The translations under genes and the position numbers were made by a program. A stretch of DNA of 64,000 bases, from assembly GCF_052056485.1 (NCBI RefSeq), contig NZ_CP183948.1:1736001-1800000 (forward strand). The letters are read 5' to 3'. Shown piece after piece: positions 31,578 to 40,108 of the stretch; position 1 is the stretch's first letter, and every line of letters starts with the position of its first letter. Under the pieces are notes generated by a model. It was given only the letters and a program-made list of their open reading frames with translations. It was not told the origin of the DNA and ran no database searches. The DNA comes from Paenibacillus_AQ nitricinens. GTDB taxonomy: Bacteria; Bacillota; Bacilli; Paenibacillales; Paenibacillaceae.

Positions 31578-32007
31578 ATTGCATTCTCTGCAATAGAAAC
31601 TCTCGATTTCGTCTGAAAAAAAGAATCTATTGCACTCTCTGCAATGGATTTCCGCAAAAATCAATTTTATGCTCATTTTCGTTCGAACTGATTGCGCAAA
31701 GTGCAATAGAACAAAGACGGACACTCATATGGAGAGATTCTATTGCACAAAGTGCAGCGCAAGAGCCACGAGTGAGTACTATGAGCTCATTCATGAGACG
31801 CCAGTATGTCTAGGCTAAAGCCGCAGTTGCACAAAGTGCACTTAAACTAACCTGTTTGGTGGTGTTTAGTGTAAATAGTTGCACATTGTACACTTATTTC
31901 AGGCGATTTTGCCCCGGAAACCCCGCTGTGAGCAATTTTAGTTGTATAGAGTGCAATTAAATGAACAACACAACTTACTTAGCTGTAATAGTTGCACAAA
32001 GTGCAGC
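31578..32007. repeat. Array of eight dispersed palindromes (TTGCAC-AAA-GTGCAA type)
   Basis: Eight 17-bp palindromic sites start at 31578, 31629, 31691, 31742, 31826, 31878, 31941 and 31991. The best copies read GTTGCACAAAGTGCAGC; the others are variants such as ATTGCACTCTCTGCAAT, ATTGCGCAAAGTGCAAT and GTTGTATAGAGTGCAAT. Distances are 51, 62, 51, 84, 52, 63 and 50 bp, close to 5, 6, 5, 8, 5, 6 and 5 helical turns. The DNA between sites shows little conservation apart from some TAGAA and CTTA flanks. Nothing in 31408-32109 looks like a gene. Function unknown; such sites could bind a protein or make RNA hairpins. Confidence 0.85.
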
Positions 32008-32109
32008 TAGCGAGCTCTTGTTATTAGTAGAAGCTAACGGAAAATCCACATATGCGGGTTTTCCGTTTCCATTGTTTTTAAGTGAAAAAACCTTAAGGAG
32101 GACCTTAAT

Positions 32110-33072
32110 ATGGGAAACGACATGACATTGTCACAATTAAAAGAATATAACGGAAGCAGCCCAAAGCCGATAGACTTTGACGCGTTTTGGGAGCGGGCTT
32201 TGCGTGATCTGGACGCCCAGTCACTAGATTATGAACTAGAGCCTGCGGAGTTCGTCAGTGAGCTGGCGGAATGTTTTCATCTTTATTTTACCGGCGTTGG
32301 CGGAGCAAGAATTCATTGTAAATATGTAAGACCGAAGAAAAGGAGTTCAGAAAAAAGTTCTGGTGTCGTGATGTTTCATGGATATTCCTGTGACAGCGGG
32401 GATTGGATGGAGAAGGTGACTTATGCGGCCCATGGGATTAGTGTCCTTGCGATGGATTGCCGGGGACAAGGCGGACTTTCCGAGGATAATCTTACAGTAA
32501 AAGGCACAACCATTCGTGGACATATTATTCGCGGCATTGACGATCCTAATCCGCACAACCTTTACTATCGTAATGTGTTTCTGGATACAGCACAGACTGC
32601 TCGAATATTGATGTCTATGGAGGAAGTTGATCCTGCACGAGTAGGTGCTTTTGGTTTATCTCAAGGCGGAGCGCTTACTGTAGCTTGTGCAGCATTAGAG
32701 CCGCGTGTGAGCATGGCCGTTCCTGTGTATCCGTTTCTTTCAGATTATAGACGGGCTTGGGAGCTTGATATCACTACGTCAGCTTATGAGGAAATCAACT
32801 ATTATTTCCGCTTTTTTGATCCCCATCATTTACGTGAGGACGAGATTTTTAATAGACTGGGTTACATCGATATTCAGAATCTCGCGGAGCGAATTCAAGC
32901 TAAAATGTTGTGGGTTACAGGGTTATCCGATGTGATTTGTCCACCTTCAACGCAGTTTGCCGCATACAACAAAGTACTAGCGCCCAAAGAGCTTATGGTT
33001 TATTATGAGTACGGTCATGAGTATTTGCCATATCTTTCCGATCGGGTGTTACAAATGTTCATGACCTTGTAA
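32110..33072 (+). CDS. CE7 acetyl esterase (acetylxylan esterase / cephalosporin-C deacetylase)
   Basis: 320 residues, the exact size of the family. It removes acetyl groups from short oligosaccharides inside the cell. The catalytic serine is S184 in AFGLSQGGALT; the aspartate lies in TGLSDVICPPST and the histidine in YEYGHEYLP. The oxyanion region RGQGGLSED is also present. No signal peptide is seen. In this locus the natural substrate is probably acetylated mannooligosaccharide rather than xylan. AAGGAGG lies eight bases before the ATG. It follows the palindrome array and precedes the second chemoreceptor by 48 bases, so it may be co-transcribed with that. Confidence 0.92.
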   Translation: MGNDMTLSQLKEYNGSSPKPIDFDAFWERALRDLDAQSLDYELEPAEFVSELAECFHLYFTGVGGARIHCKYVRPKKRSSEKSSGVVMFHGYSCDSGDWMEKVTYAAHGISVLAMDCRGQGGLSEDNLTVKGTTIRGHIIRGIDDPNPHNLYYRNVFLDTAQTARILMSMEEVDPARVGAFGLSQGGALTVACAALEPRVSMAVPVYPFLSDYRRAWELDITTSAYEEINYYFRFFDPHHLREDEIFNRLGYIDIQNLAERIQAKMLWVTGLSDVICPPSTQFAAYNKVLAPKELMVYYEYGHEYLPYLSDRVLQMFMTL

Positions 33073-33120
33073 ACGATAAGCCAGTAGGCATAACAGACGA
33101 CAACGGTGGTGAATGATTAG

Positions 33121-35193
33121 ATGAAAGTACAAGTGAAAAAAGAAAAAAGACGATTCCAGCTGCATCCATCCAAATCCATTGGGGTGCGGCTTTTTCTCAT
33201 CTTCTTTGTTTCGACGATGGTGCTCGTGCTCTCTCTCGGCTACACTTCCTATTCCGTAGCTGAGCATACGATCGAGACGAATGCGCTGTCAGCCAATCAA
33301 CAGACAGTCGTTCAAACCGCTGAGAAGTTTGATGTGGAATTGTTACGTTATGAGGATGGTCTAGGAAGAATCTTGTATGACAATGAAATTCAAAATGCAC
33401 TCAATCAAGGGAATAATCCCACTACAAGTAATGAGGAACGTAAGGTACTATCTAACCAGATTAGTGCGCAGCTAAATGATTGGCTCACGGCATCAAACGG
33501 TGTGGAGGCCGTATACCTTATTCCGATGAATGAAGGTTTTCCAATTTCTTCGGCAGGGACAAAAGATAGCGCTTTTATTGAGAGTTTCAGAGAATCCTCA
33601 TGGTTTAAGCAGCTACAGGAGAAGCCACAGAGTGTATGGATTCCACGTGAATTACAGGGCCAGGAGGGAAATACGTCAGGTGTTTTCCATTTGGCCAAAT
33701 CGATTGCCGGTGATTCTAAAAGCAAGGGATACATAGTTATTAACGATATTAGAATTAGCGAATTAGAAAATCAGCTTCGTAAAGTGGATCTTGGAACAAG
33801 CTCCTACATGCAATTGCTGACGAATAAGGATGAATTGATTGCCTCCTCCCAGCAAGTGGGGACAGATACATATCTGAATTTGGGAGGGACGCTTCTGGGT
33901 GGTCTGCAGAATACAGCAGGCTCATTGCCAACAAAGGATGAAAAGGGAAAATCTATATTAGCTGTATACGGAACACTAGAAACCTCGGGATGGAGATTAC
34001 TTGGTGTTGTACCGGCTGAGAACTTGACGAAAGACGCGCTGCGTATTCTCAAGACTACTTATATTATTGTTGCTGTAGCTGCTGTTATCGCCATTCTGAT
34101 TGGATATTGGATGTTCAGAATGGTATCTCGGCCCCTGACCAGACTTAAGAATTTGATGTCAGAGGGAGCCGAAGGGAATCTAGGGGTGCGTACGAATATC
34201 ACCTCACGTGATGAGATCGGTCAGTTATCCAGCTCTTTTAACATGATGATGGAACGGATAACAGAGCTGGTTATTCATACGAATGAAACCGCCCGGAAGG
34301 TACTGGAAACCGCCGATGAGCTTAGCGGTGTTTCGCGTAAGACTGCTGATGCAGCTATGGATATTGCTGCGGCCACGGAAGAAATTGCGGGTGGTGCAGG
34401 TAGTCTGGCCTTGGAAGCTGATCGTGGCAATGAGTTGACAGGACAAATTTCGGTACAGATGGATTTAGTTAATTCAGCTACTCACGAGATGGATCACACC
34501 GCACACAGCATCGGCGAACTCAGTGAGGAAGGCTTCAATAGATTAAAAGAACTGCTTAATGAGACAAATAGGACGGGCCTGAAGACGAATCAGCTTGTGA
34601 TGAAGGTTAACGAGCTGACAGAAACGGCATCTTCTGTTATGAAGGTTCTCAATGTGATGCAAAATATTACTCAGCAGACGAATATCCTGTCACTGAATGC
34701 CACCATTGAAGCAGCAAGAGCAGGCGAGGCTGGACGCGGATTCATGGTGGTAGCCGATGAAATACGCCAGCTTGCAGATCAATCGAAAGAGTCTATTGCT
34801 GTTGTGGCTGAAATAACAGATACCGTTATGAGAGATATGAACGAGACGGTTGTGGTCCTTTCAGAAGTTGCACCGCTCTTTAATCAGCAAATGACTTCCG
34901 TGCAGAGCACTAGCGATATTTTCGTATCTGTGCAGGATCAAATGCAGCATTTTATCGCTCGTCTGAATGCTGTAACAGTGTCGATGGACAGCCTGAGTCA
35001 ATCGCAAAAGGTTCTATCCGATTCGATGAGTAACGTAAGCTCTATAGCTGAGGAATCATCAGCTGCCTCTCAAGAAGTTGCCTCGCTTAGTGGAGAGCAA
35101 CAAAGTGTAAGTGATCATTTGGTAGAGCTTTCTTTGAAGCTGGAGGATGCATCTTTACAGTTAAAGGAGAAGTTATCGAAATTCAGCGTGTAG
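33121..35193 (+). CDS. Methyl-accepting chemotaxis protein (dCache type), second copy
   Basis: 690 residues. Organisation matches the receptor at 14707: helix 1 (GVRLFLIFFVSTMVLVLSLG), an extracellular dCache-like sensor, helix 2 (IIVAVAAVIAILIGYWMF), HAMP (RPLTRLKNLMSEG; DEIGQLSSSFNMMMERI) and the signalling hairpin TNILSLNATIEAARAGEAGRG. The cytoplasmic parts are nearly interchangeable with the first receptor, while the sensor regions differ much more, so the two probably sense different ligands. The ribosome site is weak (GGTGGTGA). It closes the mannan locus and is followed by a terminator like that of its paralogue. Confidence 0.93.
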   Translation: MKVQVKKEKRRFQLHPSKSIGVRLFLIFFVSTMVLVLSLGYTSYSVAEHTIETNALSANQQTVVQTAEKFDVELLRYEDGLGRILYDNEIQNALNQGNNPTTSNEERKVLSNQISAQLNDWLTASNGVEAVYLIPMNEGFPISSAGTKDSAFIESFRESSWFKQLQEKPQSVWIPRELQGQEGNTSGVFHLAKSIAGDSKSKGYIVINDIRISELENQLRKVDLGTSSYMQLLTNKDELIASSQQVGTDTYLNLGGTLLGGLQNTAGSLPTKDEKGKSILAVYGTLETSGWRLLGVVPAENLTKDALRILKTTYIIVAVAAVIAILIGYWMFRMVSRPLTRLKNLMSEGAEGNLGVRTNITSRDEIGQLSSSFNMMMERITELVIHTNETARKVLETADELSGVSRKTADAAMDIAAATEEIAGGAGSLALEADRGNELTGQISVQMDLVNSATHEMDHTAHSIGELSEEGFNRLKELLNETNRTGLKTNQLVMKVNELTETASSVMKVLNVMQNITQQTNILSLNATIEAARAGEAGRGFMVVADEIRQLADQSKESIAVVAEITDTVMRDMNETVVVLSEVAPLFNQQMTSVQSTSDIFVSVQDQMQHFIARLNAVTVSMDSLSQSQKVLSDSMSNVSSIAEESSAASQEVASLSGEQQSVSDHLVELSLKLEDASLQLKEKLSKFSV

Positions 35194-35218
35194 GATAGCC
35201 GTAACAGAATACTAAATT

Positions 35219-35266
35219 AAAGAACCGCTTATTCCTTTAGGAGAAGCGGTTCTTTGATTTTTACTT
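35219..35266 (+). terminator. Terminator after the second chemoreceptor
   Basis: AAAGAACCGCTT pairs with AAGCGGTTCTTT around a 13-base loop, then a T-rich tail. Confidence 0.8.
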
Positions 35267-35375
35267 TTAATTTAAATATTTTTTTGATTGTGATGTTGTA
35301 ATGAACATTTTATGGCGATTCTAATGGATGTAGATAGGACATAATAGGTGTGGATTCTGCTCAGGAGGGAAGACA

Positions 35376-37175
35376 TTGCGTAATAATAAACATCGGCGTG
35401 TATTCAGCGGTCTTCTTATTTTATCTGCGGCTGTAGCCGTGTTGATCCTTAGGCTGGCGTGGGTTCAACTAATTATGAAGGAACAGAAGGTTCCAGGAAC
35501 AAAATATACCCTTGCGAAGATGGCGGAAATTCAAAGTGAACGGGAAACTGTACTGGACAGCGGTCGGGGACGTCTGTATGACCGCAAGAATGAGCCTCTT
35601 GCGGGGGAAACCATTTGGACGGCGGCTTTTTTTCCACAAGAGGAGAGGGCTAAGAAATCAGTGACGAAGGTTGTTTACGAAGAAGCTAAACCCATGCACC
35701 GACTGGCGGAGATTCTGGGTGTCAGCTATGAACAACTGTTGAATAAGCGGTCGTCACTTAAAGAACCTTTGCTATGGCCATCTTCAGTGGGAAAAGGGCC
35801 ACTCGCGTTGTCTCAGGCACAGGCAGAAGAAGTGAGTGCACTGGGGATCGACGGAGTAGGCGTGCTCCCTTTCGCACGCAGATATGATGGAATTTCTTCA
35901 GGTCGGCAATGGCTAGGCTATTTATCGGAAGCCATCATGCATAAAGCTTCTCCTACGGGTCTTAGAGTTCCTATGACGGGAACGGACGGTTTAGAAAAGA
36001 CATTAGAGCCTTTGCTTCAAGGGGTAGGTCACACGGAAGCATATGTTCAAGTGGATGCGCGTGGGAATCGCCTTCCAGGCAGTCCCATTCAAGTTAAAGC
36101 TCCGGGCAATCCATATTTCCCTCTTTCTTTATATACAACGGTTGATAAGAAGCTTCAGGAGGGAATTGAGGAGCTTGCGCTCAAATCCGGAATGAAGGAA
36201 GGAGCTATAGTGGTGTTAGATACCGGGACGGGCGATATTGAAGCCATGGTATCTTTACCCTTCTATAATCCAGAGAAGGTATCTCCGCAAGGAGGGGAGT
36301 GGAACAATCGGGCACTCCAGGCTGCCGTTCCTGGATCGATCTTCAAAATCATTACAGCCGCCGCGGCGTTAGAAGCGGGTATAACCTCCGCTGATGAGCT
36401 TTTTTATTGTTCAGGGCAATACGAGAAATATGGTTTGTCTTGTATGACAGGAAAAGGACACGGACCCCTTACGCTGGCGCAAGGATTCGCCGTGTCCTGT
36501 AATACTGTATTTGCTGCTCTGGCAGAGCGCTTAAGCGGTATCCAGCTTCAATCGACTGCACTGGCGCTAGGACTCGGTAGAGATATCAGCTGGCAAGCCG
36601 AGAAGACGCTTGGGTTTCCAATTCTAAAACCACTATCCGGAGAGCAAAAGGGAACCATCTTTACTACCTTACTGCCGGATGACAAGGGAGCCAGGGTGCA
36701 GACTGCAATTGGACAGCGAGATGTACAAGTAACCCCTCTACAAGCAGCTAATCTTATTGTAACGCTACTGCATGGAGGTGAAGTAAGGGCGCCAAGGATT
36801 CTGCAGCGAGTCACATTTGCCAACGGGCAGAAGCTGGAGGATCTGCCGGGACATCTGTCCCCTTCTTCTGCAGGGAGGATTTCTGAGTCTACAGCCCGCC
36901 AGTTACTGTCTATGATGCGCAAAGTTGTGACTGATGGAACGGGAGCCCGTCTACAAAGCACACACTGGCCTCTTGCAGGTAAATCAGGGACAGCACAGAC
37001 GCTGGTTAAGGGCGTAGCACGCAATAATCAATGGTTTATCGGCTACGGTCCGGTGGATCACCCAAGATATGCTGTATCAGTTGCTGTAGAGAATGTCGCT
37101 CCCGATAGTCCGCATCTTGCCATTAAGCTGTTCGGTCAGATATTTGATTTATTATCATCTTCTACAGAAGCTTGA
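35376..37175 (+). CDS. Class B penicillin-binding protein (transpeptidase)
   Basis: 599 residues. It cross-links peptidoglycan outside the membrane. One N-terminal helix (FSGLLILSAAVAVLILRLAW) anchors it; the pedestal region follows with RGRLYDRKNEPLAGE, then the transpeptidase domain. Active-site motifs are S321-I-F-K324, S374-C-N376 and K536-S-G538, all intact. It is shorter than the main division and elongation enzymes, without PASTA repeats, and resembles the SpoVD/PbpA group of spore-formers. It starts with TTG six bases after CAGGAGGGA. Its 3' end overlaps the convergent AI-2E family gene by 40 bp, an arrangement that could cause antisense interference. Confidence 0.92.
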   Translation: MRNNKHRRVFSGLLILSAAVAVLILRLAWVQLIMKEQKVPGTKYTLAKMAEIQSERETVLDSGRGRLYDRKNEPLAGETIWTAAFFPQEERAKKSVTKVVYEEAKPMHRLAEILGVSYEQLLNKRSSLKEPLLWPSSVGKGPLALSQAQAEEVSALGIDGVGVLPFARRYDGISSGRQWLGYLSEAIMHKASPTGLRVPMTGTDGLEKTLEPLLQGVGHTEAYVQVDARGNRLPGSPIQVKAPGNPYFPLSLYTTVDKKLQEGIEELALKSGMKEGAIVVLDTGTGDIEAMVSLPFYNPEKVSPQGGEWNNRALQAAVPGSIFKIITAAAALEAGITSADELFYCSGQYEKYGLSCMTGKGHGPLTLAQGFAVSCNTVFAALAERLSGIQLQSTALALGLGRDISWQAEKTLGFPILKPLSGEQKGTIFTTLLPDDKGARVQTAIGQRDVQVTPLQAANLIVTLLHGGEVRAPRILQRVTFANGQKLEDLPGHLSPSSAGRISESTARQLLSMMRKVVTDGTGARLQSTHWPLAGKSGTAQTLVKGVARNNQWFIGYGPVDHPRYAVSVAVENVAPDSPHLAIKLFGQIFDLLSSSTEA

Positions 37176-38326
37176 GGCTCCGGAGGAGTAGCAGTGGCCT
37201 TGCCCTTAGATGAAGGGCCATTTGCAGCAAAGGGCGAAACGATAAACTCCTCTTGAGGCAAATAGATCCAGCTCTGAAGATATCCTTGTTGAATTAGTTC
37301 TTTGATCAGAATAAGCAGAATCGGCGACAGGATCAGACCGGCCATACCGAAAGCGGATGTGGACAGAATGACAAAGGACAGCATCAGAAAAGCAGATGAT
37401 ACGCCGATCGAATTCCCGGTAATCTTCGGTTCAAGCAGTTGTCTTACAATCAATACAATCGCCAGGAGTACGATTAAACCGATGGCTAAAGAGGTATTAC
37501 CAACAATAAACAGGTAGATGATCCAAGGGACTAAAATCGTCGTTACACCAAGGAGCGGTAAGACATCAAATACAGCACAGATAAGCGCCATAGTGATTTC
37601 GTTACCGGTCCTTAGTATGAATAAGCCAACCAGTACGATAACAAAGGTAATGCTAATCAGAATAAGCTGGGCTTTTAAATAAGAGCCGATGGCTTTGAAG
37701 ACGTTGCCCTGCAAAAAGGCATAAGCGGTTTTAAATGTTTTTGGCATTTTGTCATGGGCAACCTTGCGCCAATCTTTAATCTCCATACTAAGGAAAAATG
37801 CTAAAATAATGGCGATCCCAAAATTAGCCATGAAGGAGGAGAAGGATCCGAGCACACCGACCATATACTTTAGAAAAGTAACAAGCCAATGTGTAAGGAC
37901 ATTCGTGGCATCTTTAAAGTATCCATTTACTTTGTCGGTAATATCCGGCGGCAAATTATTGATTTTTTGCTGAAGATAGGTTGTGGATTCTACGAAATGT
38001 TGTTGTACCACATATGTATATTTAGGAAGGTTTTCTTGAAAGTGAAGAGCTTGGATGGTGACCAATAGTCCAGCGCCAAATAACGTACCTAGAAGAATGA
38101 TTAGGAATAGCAGCACTGAGATCGCCGAAGCGAAGGGTTTGGCAAGTCCGCGCCGGTTCAAGAAACGGGCAAGTGGTTCAATAAGCAAAAATACAAAAAA
38201 AGATAGGAATACAGGTGCAGCTAACTGATACAATTTACTGAAGGCGAACATAACCAGATAGACCGTGAGGACAATTAATCCAATGTCGAAGAACGTGCGC
38301 CAATATTTTTTGTACAACGGCAGCAT
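37136..38326 (-). CDS. AI-2E family transporter-like membrane protein
   Basis: 396 residues with about eight membrane helices. The family signature is at the C-terminal half: VFDVLPLLGVTTILVPWIIY and LEPKITGNSIGVSSAFLML, then GMAGLILSPILLILIKELI. The middle (ENLPKYTYVVQQHFVESTTY) is the usual extracytoplasmic helical part. Members include a proposed autoinducer-2 exporter and sodium/proton antiporters; most have no proven substrate. A soluble, Pro- and Ser-rich tail ends the protein and overlaps the PBP gene. The start is set at ATG 38326, 12 bases after AAGGGAG; the TTG at 38338 lies too near that site. Confidence 0.88.
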   Translation of the reverse strand: MLPLYKKYWRTFFDIGLIVLTVYLVMFAFSKLYQLAAPVFLSFFVFLLIEPLARFLNRRGLAKPFASAISVLLFLIILLGTLFGAGLLVTIQALHFQENLPKYTYVVQQHFVESTTYLQQKINNLPPDITDKVNGYFKDATNVLTHWLVTFLKYMVGVLGSFSSFMANFGIAIILAFFLSMEIKDWRKVAHDKMPKTFKTAYAFLQGNVFKAIGSYLKAQLILISITFVIVLVGLFILRTGNEITMALICAVFDVLPLLGVTTILVPWIIYLFIVGNTSLAIGLIVLLAIVLIVRQLLEPKITGNSIGVSSAFLMLSFVILSTSAFGMAGLILSPILLILIKELIQQGYLQSWIYLPQEEFIVSPFAANGPSSKGKATATPPEPQASVEDDNKSNI

Positions 38327-38535
38327 AGATATAAACAACTCCCTTTTTAATTAAGTTGATAGGTCAGCTTGAATACATTGTACATGATTTTACGTAAAAA
38401 CCGTCTATTTCTTTGATACATGTGTTAAAATAGGGGGTAACGTATTTTTTAACTAACTTCACTTGGCCGTATCACAGGTTCTGCTTGCAGACGTAAGGCG
38501 AGCCAAAGTCAACTCTGGAAAAGCGAGGAATTCAT

Positions 38536-39936
38536 ATGCAGACTTTGCTGCTCTGGTTATTTTATATCTCCACTTTTTATGCTTTTATCCCTGGTATGAT
38601 TAGTCGCATTTTTGGTTTTCGTGTCTTTCGTAAAGGAACTGGGCAAAATGAGTTTGCGTTGACCTTTGATGATGGGCCTGACCCTCGGTTTACGCCGTTA
38701 CTTCTGGATTTATTGAAGAAGTACGATGCAAAAGCTACCTTTTTTGTAGTAGGATCTAACGCTGAACGTTATCCGGATCTTATTAGGCGGATACATGGAG
38801 AGGGACATCTTATTGGAATTCATAATTATGTTCACAAGACGAACTGGCTCATGCGGCCCGCAACCGTTCGTCGGCAGATTCAGCGCACGAATGATATTAT
38901 CTACAACATAATAGGCGAGCGTAGTACTTATTACCGTCCACCTTGGGGGATTGTTAATTTATTCGATATTTCCAAACGTCGCCAAGTTGAAATTGTTCTA
39001 TGGTCGGTAATGTTTGGAGATTGGCGTGAGAAGCTTGGTTCGCAGCGTCTCACTGAGAAGATGCTGGCGCGATTGAACCCCGGTGAAGTGATGCTGCTGC
39101 ATGATAGTGGCACAACATTAGGTGCCGATCCGGGCGCACCCGAGAATATGCTTATAGCCCTTGAACTGACGCTGCAGGAGGCCCAAAAAAGAGGATTGCG
39201 CAGTATTCGAGTGGACGACATGATCAAAATGGCGGAGAAATCACCGATTCGGCGGTTATCCTTTAGTAAACGAGTACTGGTCGGACTCTGGTTGGCTTGG
39301 GAGCAGGTATTTCAAGTATTGTTCCAGCTCAAGACGATTAACCCAGCCGATCCGTTCATGCATTATCGAATGCGTAAATATCAGGGAGAGCCTGTTGAAC
39401 TTGGTGATGGAACCTTGCTGAGTAAAGGTGATAAAGTCATTGAGCTGCATATTGATAACAGGCAATTATTCGAGTTAGGTATTCATTCTCGTTCTTCTGC
39501 TCAACTTGCGATTCGAATGATCCGCAGAATGGAGAAAGGGTTGCCAATGCTAGCAGAAGTTATTGCCGATGATGTAAACCTCGCGCAAGCCAAAGCACTT
39601 TATGGGGTTAGTATGATTAACCGTGGGCCAGAGAAATTCGGTTTTAGTGTACATGATTTGCCCGATGGCATATTCGCACGCTCCACCAAGTTTTACTTAA
39701 AGATCCTGTTAAGTGTAATTCATCCAGATGGTGGTGCTAGGCTCAAGGAGCGTAGTGAGGTACTTGTACCGAAGCTAATCCTGATGCCTGTCTCAGAATT
39801 ATTCAAGAAGATGAATAAGCAACTGCCTTATGATGATAGTTCGGTAAGGAAACGTAAACCACAGCAAGAGGAAGCATTGTCGCTTAACGATTCACTCACA
39901 GAAGTGGAATTGCCAGGAGCAACAGTAACGAATTGA
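38536..39936 (+). CDS. Polysaccharide deacetylase with C-terminal YkoP-like domain
   Basis: 466 residues. One N-terminal hydrophobic segment precedes a NodB domain: LTFDDGPDPRFTPL holds the catalytic and metal-binding aspartates, HLIGIHNYVH the metal histidines, TYYRPPWG the arginine-proline motif and VMLLHDSG the last histidine. It should remove N-acetyl groups from a cell-wall or surface glycan. After residue ~240 comes a second region (YQGEPVELGDGTLLSKGDKV; ELHIDNRQLFELGI) that resembles YkoP of Bacillus, of unknown role. GAGGA stands seven bases before the ATG. The gene is alone, with a terminator behind it. Confidence 0.9.
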   Translation: MQTLLLWLFYISTFYAFIPGMISRIFGFRVFRKGTGQNEFALTFDDGPDPRFTPLLLDLLKKYDAKATFFVVGSNAERYPDLIRRIHGEGHLIGIHNYVHKTNWLMRPATVRRQIQRTNDIIYNIIGERSTYYRPPWGIVNLFDISKRRQVEIVLWSVMFGDWREKLGSQRLTEKMLARLNPGEVMLLHDSGTTLGADPGAPENMLIALELTLQEAQKRGLRSIRVDDMIKMAEKSPIRRLSFSKRVLVGLWLAWEQVFQVLFQLKTINPADPFMHYRMRKYQGEPVELGDGTLLSKGDKVIELHIDNRQLFELGIHSRSSAQLAIRMIRRMEKGLPMLAEVIADDVNLAQAKALYGVSMINRGPEKFGFSVHDLPDGIFARSTKFYLKILLSVIHPDGGARLKERSEVLVPKLILMPVSELFKKMNKQLPYDDSSVRKRKPQQEEALSLNDSLTEVELPGATVTN

Positions 39937-39976
39937 TTCATGATATTATTTAGAATTATAATGAACCGTAATATAG

Positions 39977-40015
39977 ATGCCTCACAAACCAGAAATGGAT
40001 TGTGGGGCATTTTTT
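39977..40015 (+). terminator. Terminator after the deacetylase gene
   Basis: ATGCCTCACAA pairs with TTGTGGGGCAT, then TTTTTC. Confidence 0.9.
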
Positions 40016-40025
40016 CTTGTGTCCA

Positions 40026-40073
40026 ATAAAAAAGAGCAGTCCGACCATAGATTATCTAAGGTAGACTGCTCTT
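40026..40073 (-). terminator. Terminator of ilvD
   Basis: Minus strand AAGAGCAGTC pairs with GACTGCTCTT across a 22-base loop with partial pairing, then TTTTTATT. Confidence 0.85.
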
Positions 40074-40108
40074 GTATGCAAGGAACAACTAGAATTCGGG
40101 TTTGCTAA

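Noticed and set aside
31436..31818. Several short frames in the palindrome array
   Set aside because: Cys-rich translations come from repeated TGC/GCA in the palindromes; no ribosome sites or conserved look.
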